Program-made: the position numbers and the translations under genes
The notes under the pieces: generated by a model
The model's database searches: none
What the model saw: only the letters and a program-made list of their open reading frames with translations
Told to the model about the DNA's origin: nothing
Shown here: piece by piece, positions 33,113-45,606 of the stretch
Position numbering within the stretch: position 1 is the first letter of the stretch
Layout: the number at the start of each line of letters is the position of its first letter
From: BAIKAL-G1 sp943370385
GTDB taxonomy: Bacteria; Cyanobacteriota; Cyanobacteriia; PCC-6307; Cyanobiaceae
DNA: 64,000 bases
Direction: 5' to 3'
NCBI GenBank assembly: GCA_943370385.1
Contig: CALRQT020000012.1
Span: 38,536-102,535, forward strand

Positions 33113-34333
33113 TCAGTCAGCGCTCGAGAGCCGCTGGATAGAGGCCCCGCCCAGGCGCTGGCGCAGCTCGCGCAGGATCGGCGGAATCGCCTCGGTCCAG
33201 GGGCTCTCCCCCAGCACCGCCAGGAGCTCAGCTTCGCTCACCGTGTCATCGAGGGCATCGGCGTTGGCGCCGGGAAACCAGTGGCCGCCGGAGCCCAGCA
33301 GGCCGTAACGGGCCCGGCCGTAGGCCTCCAGGTCAAAAGCCTGGAGCAGGTTGTGGAGCCAGAGCAGGGTTGGCAGGTTGATCCCCCCCGGCGTGTCCTG
33401 CCAGGCGGGCAGGCCCTGGTGCCAGCTGGCGAGCCATGCTTCCCCCAAGCGCTCAAGGCGGGCCCGCTCCAGGCGCTCCAGCACCGGTGGCAGGAGCTCT
33501 GGGGCCTCTGCCAGCAGGCCCACCGCCTGCAGGTGCAGGTCGAAGTCGCTGGGCCGCGCCGCGCCAACACTGATCGTGTGGACCCCCGGCCAGCTCAGGC
33601 AGAACAGGTCGTTGACGACGATCGGATGCCAGGGGGCGCAGAGCTCGAGCAGGCGCTCGGAGGGGTGGTGCAGGTGGCCGCCCTTGTCGGTGGGGCTGAT
33701 CAGGAACACGCCCATGTCGTGGCGGTTGGCAGCGGCAATCGCCGCAGCGTTGTCCTGGCGGATCAGGTACCAGTGCAGGTTGATGAAATCGAAGCGGTCG
33801 CTTTCAATCGCCTCCAGGATCAGGGGCAGGGGGGCATGGGTGGAAAAGCCCACCGAGCCGATCCGTCCCTCGTGCTGCCAGCGCCGGGCCACCTCCAGGC
33901 AGCCACCGGAGCGCAGGGCCTGGTCCAGGTGCTTGGGCTGGTTGATGCCATGGATGGCCAACAGGTCGATCCGGCACGGGGAGCCCGGCCGATCGAGCCC
34001 CAGCCGCTCGAAACTGAGGCGGAGTTCGGCTTCAAAGCGAAGCGGATCCTCCTGGGGGGGCAGCTTGGTCTGGAGTAGGCGCTCAGGATCGGGGCATTCG
34101 GGCAGCAACCAGCCCAGCTGGCGCTCGGAGGTGCCGTAGTGGCGGGCCGTTTCGATGTGGTGCAGGCCGCTAGCCACGGCCCGATCCAGGGTGCTCCGCA
34201 GGTTGGCCTGGCTCTCCGGGCTGATCTCGTCCGCCGGCAGGTCGCTCCAGCTCTGCTGAAAGCGCATGCCCCCCAAAGACAGCAGCGGCATGGCCAGCTC
34301 GGTGCGGCCGAAGCGGCGGGTGGGAATCGGCAC
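33113..34333 (-). CDS. Aldo/keto reductase with Glu in place of catalytic Asp
   Basis: 406 residues from GTG at 34333; a TTG at 34348 is also possible. The TIM-barrel core is clear. The catalytic tetrad appears as Glu-Tyr-Lys-His: HIETARHYGTSERQLG (Glu for the usual Asp, with Tyr), TKLPPQED (Lys) and LLAIHGIN (His). The C-terminal 110 residues (GGINLPTLLWLHNLLQAFDL, RYGLLGSGGHWFPG) look like the helical C-terminal domain of Fe-S-type aldo/keto reductases, but without cluster cysteines. A 4Fe-4S ferredoxin gene lies 21 nt upstream, so the two may act together. Substrate unknown. Confidence 0.85.
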   Translation of the reverse strand: MPIPTRRFGRTELAMPLLSLGGMRFQQSWSDLPADEISPESQANLRSTLDRAVASGLHHIETARHYGTSERQLGWLLPECPDPERLLQTKLPPQEDPLRFEAELRLSFERLGLDRPGSPCRIDLLAIHGINQPKHLDQALRSGGCLEVARRWQHEGRIGSVGFSTHAPLPLILEAIESDRFDFINLHWYLIRQDNAAAIAAANRHDMGVFLISPTDKGGHLHHPSERLLELCAPWHPIVVNDLFCLSWPGVHTISVGAARPSDFDLHLQAVGLLAEAPELLPPVLERLERARLERLGEAWLASWHQGLPAWQDTPGGINLPTLLWLHNLLQAFDLEAYGRARYGLLGSGGHWFPGANADALDDTVSEAELLAVLGESPWTEAIPPILRELRQRLGGASIQRLSSAD

Positions 34334-34354
34334 TAGGGGGGCGGCCAAGGCGGC

Positions 34355-34747
34355 TCAGGGGCGCGGCAGGGTCCGCTTGAATCGGGCGGGGGAGGGCAAA
34401 CCAAGGGGCTGGATCTCCTGGCTGGCCAGCTGGGCCTCGAGCCCGGGCAGGTCGTCGTAGGCCACCCAATGGATGCAATCCACCGGACAGGTGTCGATCG
34501 CCTCCTGGATCAACTCGGTGCTGTCGCCATCCTGGCGCAGGGCCCGGGAACGGCCCCAGAGGGGCTCCACCAGGAAGGTCAAGCTGGCGACATGGGTGCA
34601 GTAGCGGCAGCCGATGCAAACGGCCTCATCGACCCAAACCGCCTTTTGGCGTAACTCACCCCCCAGCAGGGGCTCCGATCCGGTCGGCCCGCCCAGGGGA
34701 CGGGCGCTGGCCTGGAACGCGAGGGAGGGATCGATCGGACCGGCCAT
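34355..34747 (-). CDS. [4Fe-4S] ferredoxin
   Basis: 130 residues. The cluster motif is CIGCRYC at about residues 44-50, with the last ligand supplied by CPVDC near residues 87-91 (IDTCPVDCIHWV). This is the single-cluster Fer4 type common in cyanobacteria, with a Pro/Leu-rich N-terminal extension of about 35 residues and a basic tail. It is a soluble electron carrier. Neighbours are an aldo/keto reductase (downstream) and Ycf35 (upstream, 82-nt gap). Confidence 0.9.
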   Translation of the reverse strand: MAGPIDPSLAFQASARPLGGPTGSEPLLGGELRQKAVWVDEAVCIGCRYCTHVASLTFLVEPLWGRSRALRQDGDSTELIQEAIDTCPVDCIHWVAYDDLPGLEAQLASQEIQPLGLPSPARFKRTLPRP

Positions 34748-34829
34748 GGGCTCCTGCAGGTTGGCCTGCTTCTGGATCGTCTGCTGGATCGTCAGCTGGG
34801 CTTCGTCTGTGGCGGAATGGGCTGGGGGC

Positions 34830-35222
34830 CTAGCCGTCCCAGCGGGTCACGACCAGTTCAATGCTGCCATCGGCGGCCTGCTGTTGCTCGCTCACTTGGA
34901 AGCCCTCCTGGGCCGTGGCCGCCAGGATCGTGCGCAAGGCATAGCGCTGGGACAGCCGGGCCAGGAAGCGCTCCACCGGGGCGGGCTGCTTCCAGAGCTC
35001 CAGATCGGCCACCAGCTCGTAGCTGCCATTGGTGCCATTCCAGCGGAAGCCGATATCGGTGCCTTCGGGCTGGGCGATGGCCAAATCGGCGATCACGGTC
35101 TGGCCGCGGTAGCCCCGCACCGGCCGCTCGCCCTCGCTGGGCTCATGGCCCATATCGCGGAGGGCCTCGATCAGGGCGCCACGGTCGCGGAGTTCGGTCT
35201 TGATGGTGCTGAAGTGGGACAT
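34830..35222 (-). CDS. ycf35: Ycf35 / DUF1257 protein
   Basis: 130 residues. The start MSHFSTIKTELRD and the middle segment (FRWNGTNGSYELVADLELW) match Ycf35, a protein conserved in cyanobacteria and in red-algal plastids. Function unknown. GAGGG lies just before the ATG. DUF2997 lies immediately upstream on the same strand, an association common in cyanobacteria. Confidence 0.92.
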   Translation of the reverse strand: MSHFSTIKTELRDRGALIEALRDMGHEPSEGERPVRGYRGQTVIADLAIAQPEGTDIGFRWNGTNGSYELVADLELWKQPAPVERFLARLSQRYALRTILAATAQEGFQVSEQQQAADGSIELVVTRWDG

Positions 35223-35335
35223 CGGGGGACCCTCAGGAGAACGGCTTAGGGGGAATGGCGCTCTGGGCCGGTGGGCGGACTCCAGAAGCAGGGCTCAAAC
35301 GGACTGGGTTTGGAACTGGGTGGTGGGGGCTTGCC

Positions 35336-35551
35336 CTAGGTGGTTTGCTGCTGCAGCGAAGCCTGCTGATGGAGGCTGGTCACGGCATCCTGGCTATAGG
35401 CCTCAGCGGTGGGGCGGGAGGAGAGCACGGAGCCCAGGCTGGCCTCGATCGCGCCGGTGAGGGCCTGGCAAGCGGCTCCCTGGACGCCGATCACCTCCTC
35501 CTCAACCCTGCCATTGGCCAGGATGCGGTAACGAATCGATTGCTGGCCCAT
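35336..35551 (-). CDS. DUF2997 family protein
   Basis: 71 residues. The N-terminal half (MGQQSIRYRILANGRVEEEV) forms a beta hairpin, followed by a GxxCxxLTxxIE-type helix, as in DUF2997. It is Gln/Ser-rich at the C-terminus. It is the first gene of the minus-strand group DUF2997-ycf35-ferredoxin-aldo/keto reductase. Function unknown. Confidence 0.82.
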   Translation of the reverse strand: MGQQSIRYRILANGRVEEEVIGVQGAACQALTGAIEASLGSVLSSRPTAEAYSQDAVTSLHQQASLQQQTT

Positions 35552-35715
35552 GCCAGATGTGCCCTCAGTGGCCCGGATGCTAACCGGGGTGCCTAGCGGG
35601 TGAGGCTCTAAACCCCTACGGGCTCACCATCACCCCTTGGCACGCTCCGCTCCAAATTCTCCGTTCGTAAGGGCTGAATTCCGCCCAAGAGCTCCCCAGC
35701 CCAGGTTCAGGGCAA

Positions 35716-36513
35716 CTAGCTGAGCAGCCCCTCATCGACCAGGGTGTGGAGCCGTTCGAGCACCTCGGGATCCTCGAGCTGTTCCAGGGCTAGGCGGGCC
35801 TCGTCGCGCACGGTGGGATCGCTGTCCTGGAGCAGGGCCTGCACCAGGGCCTCCTCCACCTCCCGTTGCCGCGGCTCCACCAGGTCGCCATAGAGCCGGC
35901 CCAGGGACCAGGCGCTGTTGCTGCGCACCACCGGCTCGCTATCAATACGCAGGCTCACCAGCAACTGGCCGGCGGCCTGGTCGGCCTTGGCCAGGCCCGT
36001 GGAGCCGGCATCGGCCAGGGTGCTGGCCGCCCAGAGGCGCACGGCGGCGATGTCGTTCTGCAGGGCCCGGATCAGGGGCGTCATCACCGGCGCATCCGGG
36101 TAGCTGCTCAGGCTCCAGGCCACGGCCTTGCGCACGTAGCCATTGCTATCGTTCTGGAGCAGGGCCAGCAGGGGCGACACGGCCTGCAGGGCGGGGTTGC
36201 GGCCCAGGGCATAGACGGCGCTCATGCGCTGGATCGGACAACTGGCCCCCAGCAAAGGCAGCAACTTGTCCGGGGCCCGGGGGTCGCGGTATTCACAAAA
36301 GATGCGCAGGCCCTGCATCCGTTCTTCCGAACTGCCCTGGAGGAGTTCCAGCCCCAGGTCGCATTCGGCCGCCAGATCGGGCTGGGCAGCATCGATCTCC
36401 AGGTCGTCGAGCGGATCGCCAAGCAGCTCCTCCGCGAGCTCGGAAGCCAGGACCTCCGGGTCCAGGGCCAGCTCGGCCGGACTGTGGGAGAACGGGTGCA
36501 GGGGATCCGCCAT
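35716..36513 (-). CDS. HEAT-repeat protein
   Basis: 265 residues from the ATG giving MADPLHPFSHSPAEL. An acidic N-terminus (residues 15-60) is followed by about five HEAT-like helical repeats (AVYALGRNPALQAVSPLLALL, VRKAVAWSLSSYPDAPV, and similar). It belongs to the cyanobacterial PBS-lyase HEAT group that includes CpcE/F-type lyases and NblB. Lyase catalysis, phycobilisome turnover or another binding role are all possible; there is no nearby phycobiliprotein gene to decide. Confidence 0.82.
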   Translation of the reverse strand: MADPLHPFSHSPAELALDPEVLASELAEELLGDPLDDLEIDAAQPDLAAECDLGLELLQGSSEERMQGLRIFCEYRDPRAPDKLLPLLGASCPIQRMSAVYALGRNPALQAVSPLLALLQNDSNGYVRKAVAWSLSSYPDAPVMTPLIRALQNDIAAVRLWAASTLADAGSTGLAKADQAAGQLLVSLRIDSEPVVRSNSAWSLGRLYGDLVEPRQREVEEALVQALLQDSDPTVRDEARLALEQLEDPEVLERLHTLVDEGLLS

Positions 36514-36566
36514 CGGCTGATCGTAAAAGCCAGAGCGGGCCTGACCAGCAAGCCCAGCCCGCTTGG

Positions 36567-36716
36567 TCAGGCGATCGGAGCCGGAGCCGCCATGTCCCCC
36601 GGGAGCCAGATGCGGGCACTGACGGCAAACAAGGCCAGGCCAAACAGCACCACGATCGCTGCCGGCAACAGGGTTGAACGGAAAAATTGCACTGGCAGAT
36701 CGGGTAGGCAACCCAT
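36567..36716 (-). CDS. Small single-pass membrane protein
   Basis: 49 residues from ATG at 36716, or 56 from an ATG at 36737. A DLPVQFFRS N-terminus leads into one transmembrane helix (about residues 14-36, LLPAAIVVLFGLALFAVSAR), then a short Pro/Ala-rich tail. The layout resembles small thylakoid subunits, and I recall similar short proteins in picocyanobacteria, but cannot name it. It lies 53 nt upstream of the HEAT-repeat gene on the same strand. Confidence 0.6.
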   Translation of the reverse strand: MGCLPDLPVQFFRSTLLPAAIVVLFGLALFAVSARIWLPGDMAAPAPIA

Positions 36717-36911
36717 TCTGGCGTTCTGGCGAGCCATAGGGCTGCCGATTGCCTGATACACGTGGGCGCAGAGAAAAAGAGATTGAACGCAACGGCCCCC
36801 TTGAATTAGTGCTCCAAAGAACCCGAGTGCCTGCCGCGGGCGTCGCCCGGGAAAGATGAGCTGGCACTTAGCAGACCACACCTAGGGTTCGACCAACGCA
36901 GCCACCTCGCG

Positions 36912-38183
36912 ATGCCCCCCGAGTCCGTCTCCCAAGCCGGCAAATGGCAGCGACTCAGCGCCGTAAGCGCGGAGGGCTTCGCCAGCGGCGCCCCCAACAC
37001 AGGTCTCGGTGAGGTGTTGCCGATCTGGCTGGCCAACTACGGGGTGCCAGTGGAACTGATCGGTCTGCTGCCCCTAGCGGGGCTGCCCTACGCGATCAAG
37101 TTCCTGTGGGCTCCGATGCTGGATCGCTGGCCGATTCCCTGGCCTGACCGGCGCCGGGGTTGGATCGCCCTACTGCAATTCCTGCTGGGGCTAAGCATAG
37201 CCAGCCTGGCTCTGCTCAGCCCCAGCACCGACCCCCACACCCTGGCCGCTATCGGGCTGGTGGCTCTGCTGGTAGCGATTCTCAGCGCCACACAGGACAT
37301 CGTGATCGATGCCTATCGCACCGATCTTTTAACCCAACAGGAGCGTGGAGCCGGTGCAGCCGCCAACTCCCTCGGCTTCCGCGGCGGCACCCTGATCCTG
37401 GGCTCTGGCGCCCTGCTGATCGCCGGCGGGGCGGGCTATCCCCTGGCCTTCGCTGCGGCTGGGGCACTGATGCTGCTCCTGATTCCCTGCACCCTGTCGG
37501 CCCCGAACCTGCCGCCCCTGTCCCAACCGGTGGACAACCTCTTCCAGGCAATGGTTGGGCCAGTGAAGGAGTTTCTGGCCCGCACCGGCGGCCAACGGGC
37601 GATGCAGGTTCTGGCGTTGGTCCTGCTCTATCGCCTACCAGATGGGCTACTGGCACCCATGGGGGGGCCATTCCTGGTGGCTGAAGGGCTCAGCGAAGGC
37701 CAAATCGGCATGCTCAAATCAGCCTTTGGGGTGCTGGCCACGATGGTGGGAGTGGTGCTTGGGGGGGTGATGTTTGGCCGCCTAGGCATGAACCGCAGTC
37801 TGTGGTTATTTGGCATCGCTGGGGCCGCGGGCAATCTTGGCTACTGGTTGGTAGCCCGTGGCGGGACTGCGTCAATGGAGATGGTGGCAGGGGCGGTGCT
37901 ACTAGAGAATCTCTCAAGCGGCCTTGTGGGTACGGCCTTCGTGGCGCTGTTGATGAGTCTGTGCAATCCCCGTTTCTCCGCCACCCAGTACGCCCTGCTC
38001 TCCGGGGTGTACGCCGTAAGCAGCAAGGTCCTGGCGGCCCCATCAGGGTTGATCGTGAAGCTACTGGGCTGGGAGCACTTCTTTCTGCTCTCCGCCGCTG
38101 CCTCGGTGCCCGCTTTCCTGCTGATGGTTCTGGTCACGCCCTGGGGCGAAGACCAGGCTCGCGGGGCCTACTCGGGGGAATAA
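36912..38183 (+). CDS. AmpG-like MFS transporter
   Basis: 423 residues and about twelve transmembrane helices. The ATQDIVIDAYRTDLL segment and the early GLPYAIKFLWAPMLDRW motif match the AmpG branch of the major facilitator superfamily, which imports muropeptides in proteobacteria. Cyanobacterial relatives have unproven substrates. The gene's 3' end overlaps rlmN by 16 nt on the opposite strand. Confidence 0.85.
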   Translation: MPPESVSQAGKWQRLSAVSAEGFASGAPNTGLGEVLPIWLANYGVPVELIGLLPLAGLPYAIKFLWAPMLDRWPIPWPDRRRGWIALLQFLLGLSIASLALLSPSTDPHTLAAIGLVALLVAILSATQDIVIDAYRTDLLTQQERGAGAAANSLGFRGGTLILGSGALLIAGGAGYPLAFAAAGALMLLLIPCTLSAPNLPPLSQPVDNLFQAMVGPVKEFLARTGGQRAMQVLALVLLYRLPDGLLAPMGGPFLVAEGLSEGQIGMLKSAFGVLATMVGVVLGGVMFGRLGMNRSLWLFGIAGAAGNLGYWLVARGGTASMEMVAGAVLLENLSSGLVGTAFVALLMSLCNPRFSATQYALLSGVYAVSSKVLAAPSGLIVKLLGWEHFFLLSAAASVPAFLLMVLVTPWGEDQARGAYSGE

Positions 38184-39244
38184 GCAGGTTCCAGGCGCCG
38201 CCGCAGCTGGCCGCAGGCCGCATCGGCATCCAAACCACGACTAGCGCGCACACTCACGGCAATGTGGCGCTGCTCCAGGGCCCGGCGAAAGGCCTCCACA
38301 GCCGCCGGATTGGGGCGTTGAAACTCTTCCTCCTCAATCGGGTTGTAGGCGATCAAATTGACATGGCTCTGGAAGCCCCGTAGTAACTGGGCCAGGGCGA
38401 CGGCATGGCGGGGCTGGTCATTGAGGCCCCCCAGCAGGATGTATTCAAAGCTCACCCGCCGGCCCGTGATCGCCACATAACGGCGGCAATCCTCCAACAG
38501 ATGCTCAAGCGGATAGGCCCGGGCCGTGGGAATGAGCTCCTCGCGCAAGCGCTGATCGGGGGCATGCAGACTCACCGCCAAGGTGAACTGGGCCCGGCCC
38601 AAACGCTCTAGCGACCGCTCCGCCAGGGTCGGCAGCGTGTGGCGCACCCCAACGGTGCTCACCGTGATTTGCCGTTGGGCCATGCCCAGATCCCGACAAA
38701 GACAATCGATCGCCGAGAGCACGGCATCAATATTCAACAGCGGCTCTCCCATGCCCATGAACACCACATGGCTGGGCCGTTGCTCCATCACCTCGCGCAC
38801 ACTGAGGACCTGGTCAACGATCTCGTGCACGGCCAATGAACGCTGCAGGCCGCCCTTGCCGGTGGCGCAGAAACGGCAGGCCATCGGACAGCCCACCTGG
38901 GTGCTGACGCAAACGGTGAGCCGGTCTGAGGCCGGAATACCCACGGTTTCGATACTGAGGCCATCGCTGGTAGCCAGCAACAATTTGGTGGTGCCATCAC
39001 GGGCCACACTGCGGTGCAATTCCCGCGAGCGGCCGCTCCAATCGAAGGCCCCAGGGGGAGGCTCGCTCGTTAAGGCTTCGCGCCATGCCTTGGGCAGCAC
39101 GGAAATGGCCTCCAGGCTGCGGGCCCCCTTGGCATAAAGCCAGTCATGGAGCTGCCGGCCCCGAAAGGGGGCCTGGCCCTGGGCCGTTGCCCAGGCCTCC
39201 AGTTCGGCCTGGCCCAGCCCCAACAGGGGGATGGCCGGCTCCAT
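38168..39244 (-). CDS. rlmN: Dual-specificity 23S rRNA/tRNA A2 methyltransferase RlmN
   Basis: 358 residues from the ATG that shares a base with the stop of the high-light-inducible gene. Radical-SAM cluster motif CRFCATGKGG (CxxxCxxC: preceding Cys in GCPMACRFC), FMGMGEPLLN, and the conserved C-terminal Cys in DAACGQL are present. It methylates A2503 of 23S rRNA and A37 of some tRNAs. It is translationally coupled to hli. Confidence 0.96.
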   Translation of the reverse strand: MEPAIPLLGLGQAELEAWATAQGQAPFRGRQLHDWLYAKGARSLEAISVLPKAWREALTSEPPPGAFDWSGRSRELHRSVARDGTTKLLLATSDGLSIETVGIPASDRLTVCVSTQVGCPMACRFCATGKGGLQRSLAVHEIVDQVLSVREVMEQRPSHVVFMGMGEPLLNIDAVLSAIDCLCRDLGMAQRQITVSTVGVRHTLPTLAERSLERLGRAQFTLAVSLHAPDQRLREELIPTARAYPLEHLLEDCRRYVAITGRRVSFEYILLGGLNDQPRHAVALAQLLRGFQSHVNLIAYNPIEEEEFQRPNPAAVEAFRRALEQRHIAVSVRASRGLDADAACGQLRRRLEPAYSPE

Positions 39245-39399
39245 CAGGGCCAGACCAGCAGACCGTGGCCAAGCTTGACTTCTACCGCCAGTAGGGCGAT
39301 GAAGCCGAGCATGGCGGCGCGCCCATTGAACAGTTCGGTATGGGTATGGAAGCCGAAACGGGGCAATTGCCGCTTCGGCACCAGGGTGGGTTGGAGCAT
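39244..39399 (-). CDS. hli: High-light-inducible protein (Hli/Scp)
   Basis: 51 residues. The chlorophyll-binding signature is intact: Glu22-x-x-Asn25-Gly-Arg27-x-Ala-Met in TELFNGRAAMLGFIALL, in a single transmembrane helix of the LHC-type. It belongs to the one-helix cab family that binds chlorophyll/carotenoid and protects photosystem assembly. The stop overlaps the rlmN start by 1 nt. The rpoC2 terminator ends 21 nt before its ATG, so its own promoter must lie within or beyond that hairpin. Confidence 0.93.
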   Translation of the reverse strand: MLQPTLVPKRQLPRFGFHTHTELFNGRAAMLGFIALLAVEVKLGHGLLVWP

Positions 39400-39419
39400 G
39401 GCAGAACCATCGAAGGGAC

Positions 39420-39452
39420 AAAAACCTGAACCCGGAGGACCCCGGGTTCAGG
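39420..39452 (-). terminator. Intrinsic terminator after rpoC2
   Basis: On the minus strand, an 11-bp stem (CCTGAACCCGG / CCGGGTTCAGG) with a 6-nt loop is followed by TTTTTG. A second hairpin (GGCT-GCCTG / CAGGC-A-AGCC, 39453-39474) lies just upstream, between it and the rpoC2 stop. Confidence 0.92.
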
Positions 39453-39480
39453 GGCTGCCTGTTTCAGGCAAGCCGCACAC

Positions 39481-43605
<4,125 letters not shown>

Positions 43606-43651
43606 GGCTGCTCGCGAAGCGGGATAAAAAGAAGGAAAAATGTCCGGGATC

Positions 43652-45556
43652 TCAGGCGGCGGCCACCGCATCAATGATCGTGCGGTTCATCACACAACGA
43701 CCCACGGTGGTGAGCAGATAGCGACTAATCAGGGCGCCATCGTCATCGAAGCGATCGCGGCGATACTTCCACTGCTCGATGCGGGTGCCATCGGTCAGGG
43801 TCTCTTCCTTCTGGGGCTTGTTGTCCTCATCTTCATCATCGGTGCTGCCGTTGAAGCGCACCCAAACCCAGTCATGCAGGGTCAGATGCTTCTCATCGAA
43901 AGCATTGAGCACATCATCGAGGCCCGCAAAGGTACGGCTGCGATCACCAAATTCAGGCTTGGTTGCGCCGGGCTGGGTGGCGGTGAGGTAGTAAGCACCA
44001 AGCACCATGTCCTGGGACGGGGTGATGATCGGCTCGCCCGTTGCGGGGGAAAGGATGTTGTTGCTGGCGAGCATCAACATCCGAGCCTCGGTCTGGGCCT
44101 CGATCGCCAGGGGCACGTGAACGGCCATCTGGTCGCCATCAAAGTCAGCGTTGAAGGCTGGGCAAACGAGCGGGTGCAGCTGGATGGCGCGACCATCCAC
44201 CAACTTGGGCTCGAAGGCCTGGATGCCAAGACGGTGCAGGGTGGGGGCCCGGTTAAGCAGGATCGGATGGCCTTCGATCACTTCTTGGAGCACCTGCATC
44301 ACCTCATCATCGGCCCGCTGAATCATCTTTTTAGCGGCCTTGATGTTATTGACGATGTTCTGGCGAATCAGCCGGTGGATCACGAAGGGCTGGAACAGCT
44401 CGATCGCCATTTCCTTCGGCAGGCCACACTGGTGCATCTTCAACTTCGGACCGACCACGATCACGGAACGACCGGAGTAGTCAACCCGCTTGCCGAGCAG
44501 GTTCTGACGGAAACGCCCCTGTTTGCCCTCGATAATGTCGCTTAGGGATTTGAGTGGCCGGTTATTGGCGCCCACCACGGTGCGACCACGGCGACCGTTG
44601 TCGATGAGGGCATCGACGGCCTCCTGCAACATCCGCTTTTCATTGCGGACAATGATCTCGGGGGCGAGAATTTCCTGGAGTCGCGCCAACCGGTTGTTGC
44701 GGTTGATCACGCGGCGATAGAGGTCATTGAGGTCGCTGGTGGCAAAGCGACCGCCATCGAGCTGCACCATCGGGCGCAGGTCGGGAGGAATGACCGGGAT
44801 CACATCCAGCACCATCCAATCGGGCTTGGCACCGGTGGCAATGAAGTTGTCGATCACCCGCAGGCGCTTGATCAACTTGGCCCGCTTTTGGCCCTTGCTG
44901 CCAGCAATGTCCTCACGCAATTGCTCGGCAATCTCCGTGAGATTGAGATCTTCCAGCAGCTGCTTGAGGGCCTCTGCGCCGATGCCCACTACGGGCTCGT
45001 TTTCAATCTCCGAATCCTCTGCGTAGATCTGGTCTTCAATCTCGAGCCACTCATCTTCGGTGAGCAGCTGCTTGTAGGTGAGATCCTTATGGTCGCCCTT
45101 ATCGAGCACCACGTAGCAGTTGAAATAAACGATCTGCTCGACATCGCGCAGGGGCATGTCAAGCAGGATCGCCACATAGCTGGGAATCCCCTTCAGGTAC
45201 CAAACATGGGACACGGGAGCCGCCAGCTTGATGAAGCCCATGCGGTGCCGCCGCACCCGGCTTTCGGTGACCTCAACACCGCAGCGCTCGCAGACGATGC
45301 CGCGGTGCCGCACCCGCTTGTACTTGCCGCAATGGCATTCCCAATCCTTGGACGGTCCAAAGATCTTCTCGCAGAAGAGCCCGTCCATCTCGGGCTTGAG
45401 GGTGCGGTAGTTAATCGTTTCCGGCTTGGTCACCTCACCAACAACCTGCCCGTTAGGCAGGGTGCGTTGGCCCCACTGCATGATCCGCTCGGGCGAGGCG
45501 AGCGTGATCTTGACGTAGTCGAAGTGGTTTTCGGTGCGGAGGTTGCTGTTGGTCAT
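43652..45556 (-). CDS. rpoC1: RNA polymerase gamma subunit (RpoC1)
   Basis: 634 residues. It is the N-terminal part of beta' in cyanobacteria. The catalytic Mg2+-binding motif NADFDGD is at residues 469-475, and the N-terminal zinc-binding cysteines are in CHCGKYKRVRHRGIVCERCG. It lies 50 nt after rpoB and 46 nt before rpoC2. Confidence 0.99.
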   Translation of the reverse strand: MTNSNLRTENHFDYVKITLASPERIMQWGQRTLPNGQVVGEVTKPETINYRTLKPEMDGLFCEKIFGPSKDWECHCGKYKRVRHRGIVCERCGVEVTESRVRRHRMGFIKLAAPVSHVWYLKGIPSYVAILLDMPLRDVEQIVYFNCYVVLDKGDHKDLTYKQLLTEDEWLEIEDQIYAEDSEIENEPVVGIGAEALKQLLEDLNLTEIAEQLREDIAGSKGQKRAKLIKRLRVIDNFIATGAKPDWMVLDVIPVIPPDLRPMVQLDGGRFATSDLNDLYRRVINRNNRLARLQEILAPEIIVRNEKRMLQEAVDALIDNGRRGRTVVGANNRPLKSLSDIIEGKQGRFRQNLLGKRVDYSGRSVIVVGPKLKMHQCGLPKEMAIELFQPFVIHRLIRQNIVNNIKAAKKMIQRADDEVMQVLQEVIEGHPILLNRAPTLHRLGIQAFEPKLVDGRAIQLHPLVCPAFNADFDGDQMAVHVPLAIEAQTEARMLMLASNNILSPATGEPIITPSQDMVLGAYYLTATQPGATKPEFGDRSRTFAGLDDVLNAFDEKHLTLHDWVWVRFNGSTDDEDEDNKPQKEETLTDGTRIEQWKYRRDRFDDDGALISRYLLTTVGRCVMNRTIIDAVAAA

Positions 45557-45606
45557 GGCCTAATAGCGCGCGGGCGGACGAAGGGGCGAATGAACGGGGA
45601 GAGCGA

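Noticed and set aside
38168..38183. The 16-nt overlap of ampG-like and rlmN 3' ends as a sign of a wrong stop.
   Set aside because: Both C-termini read normally for their families; short convergent overlaps are common here.
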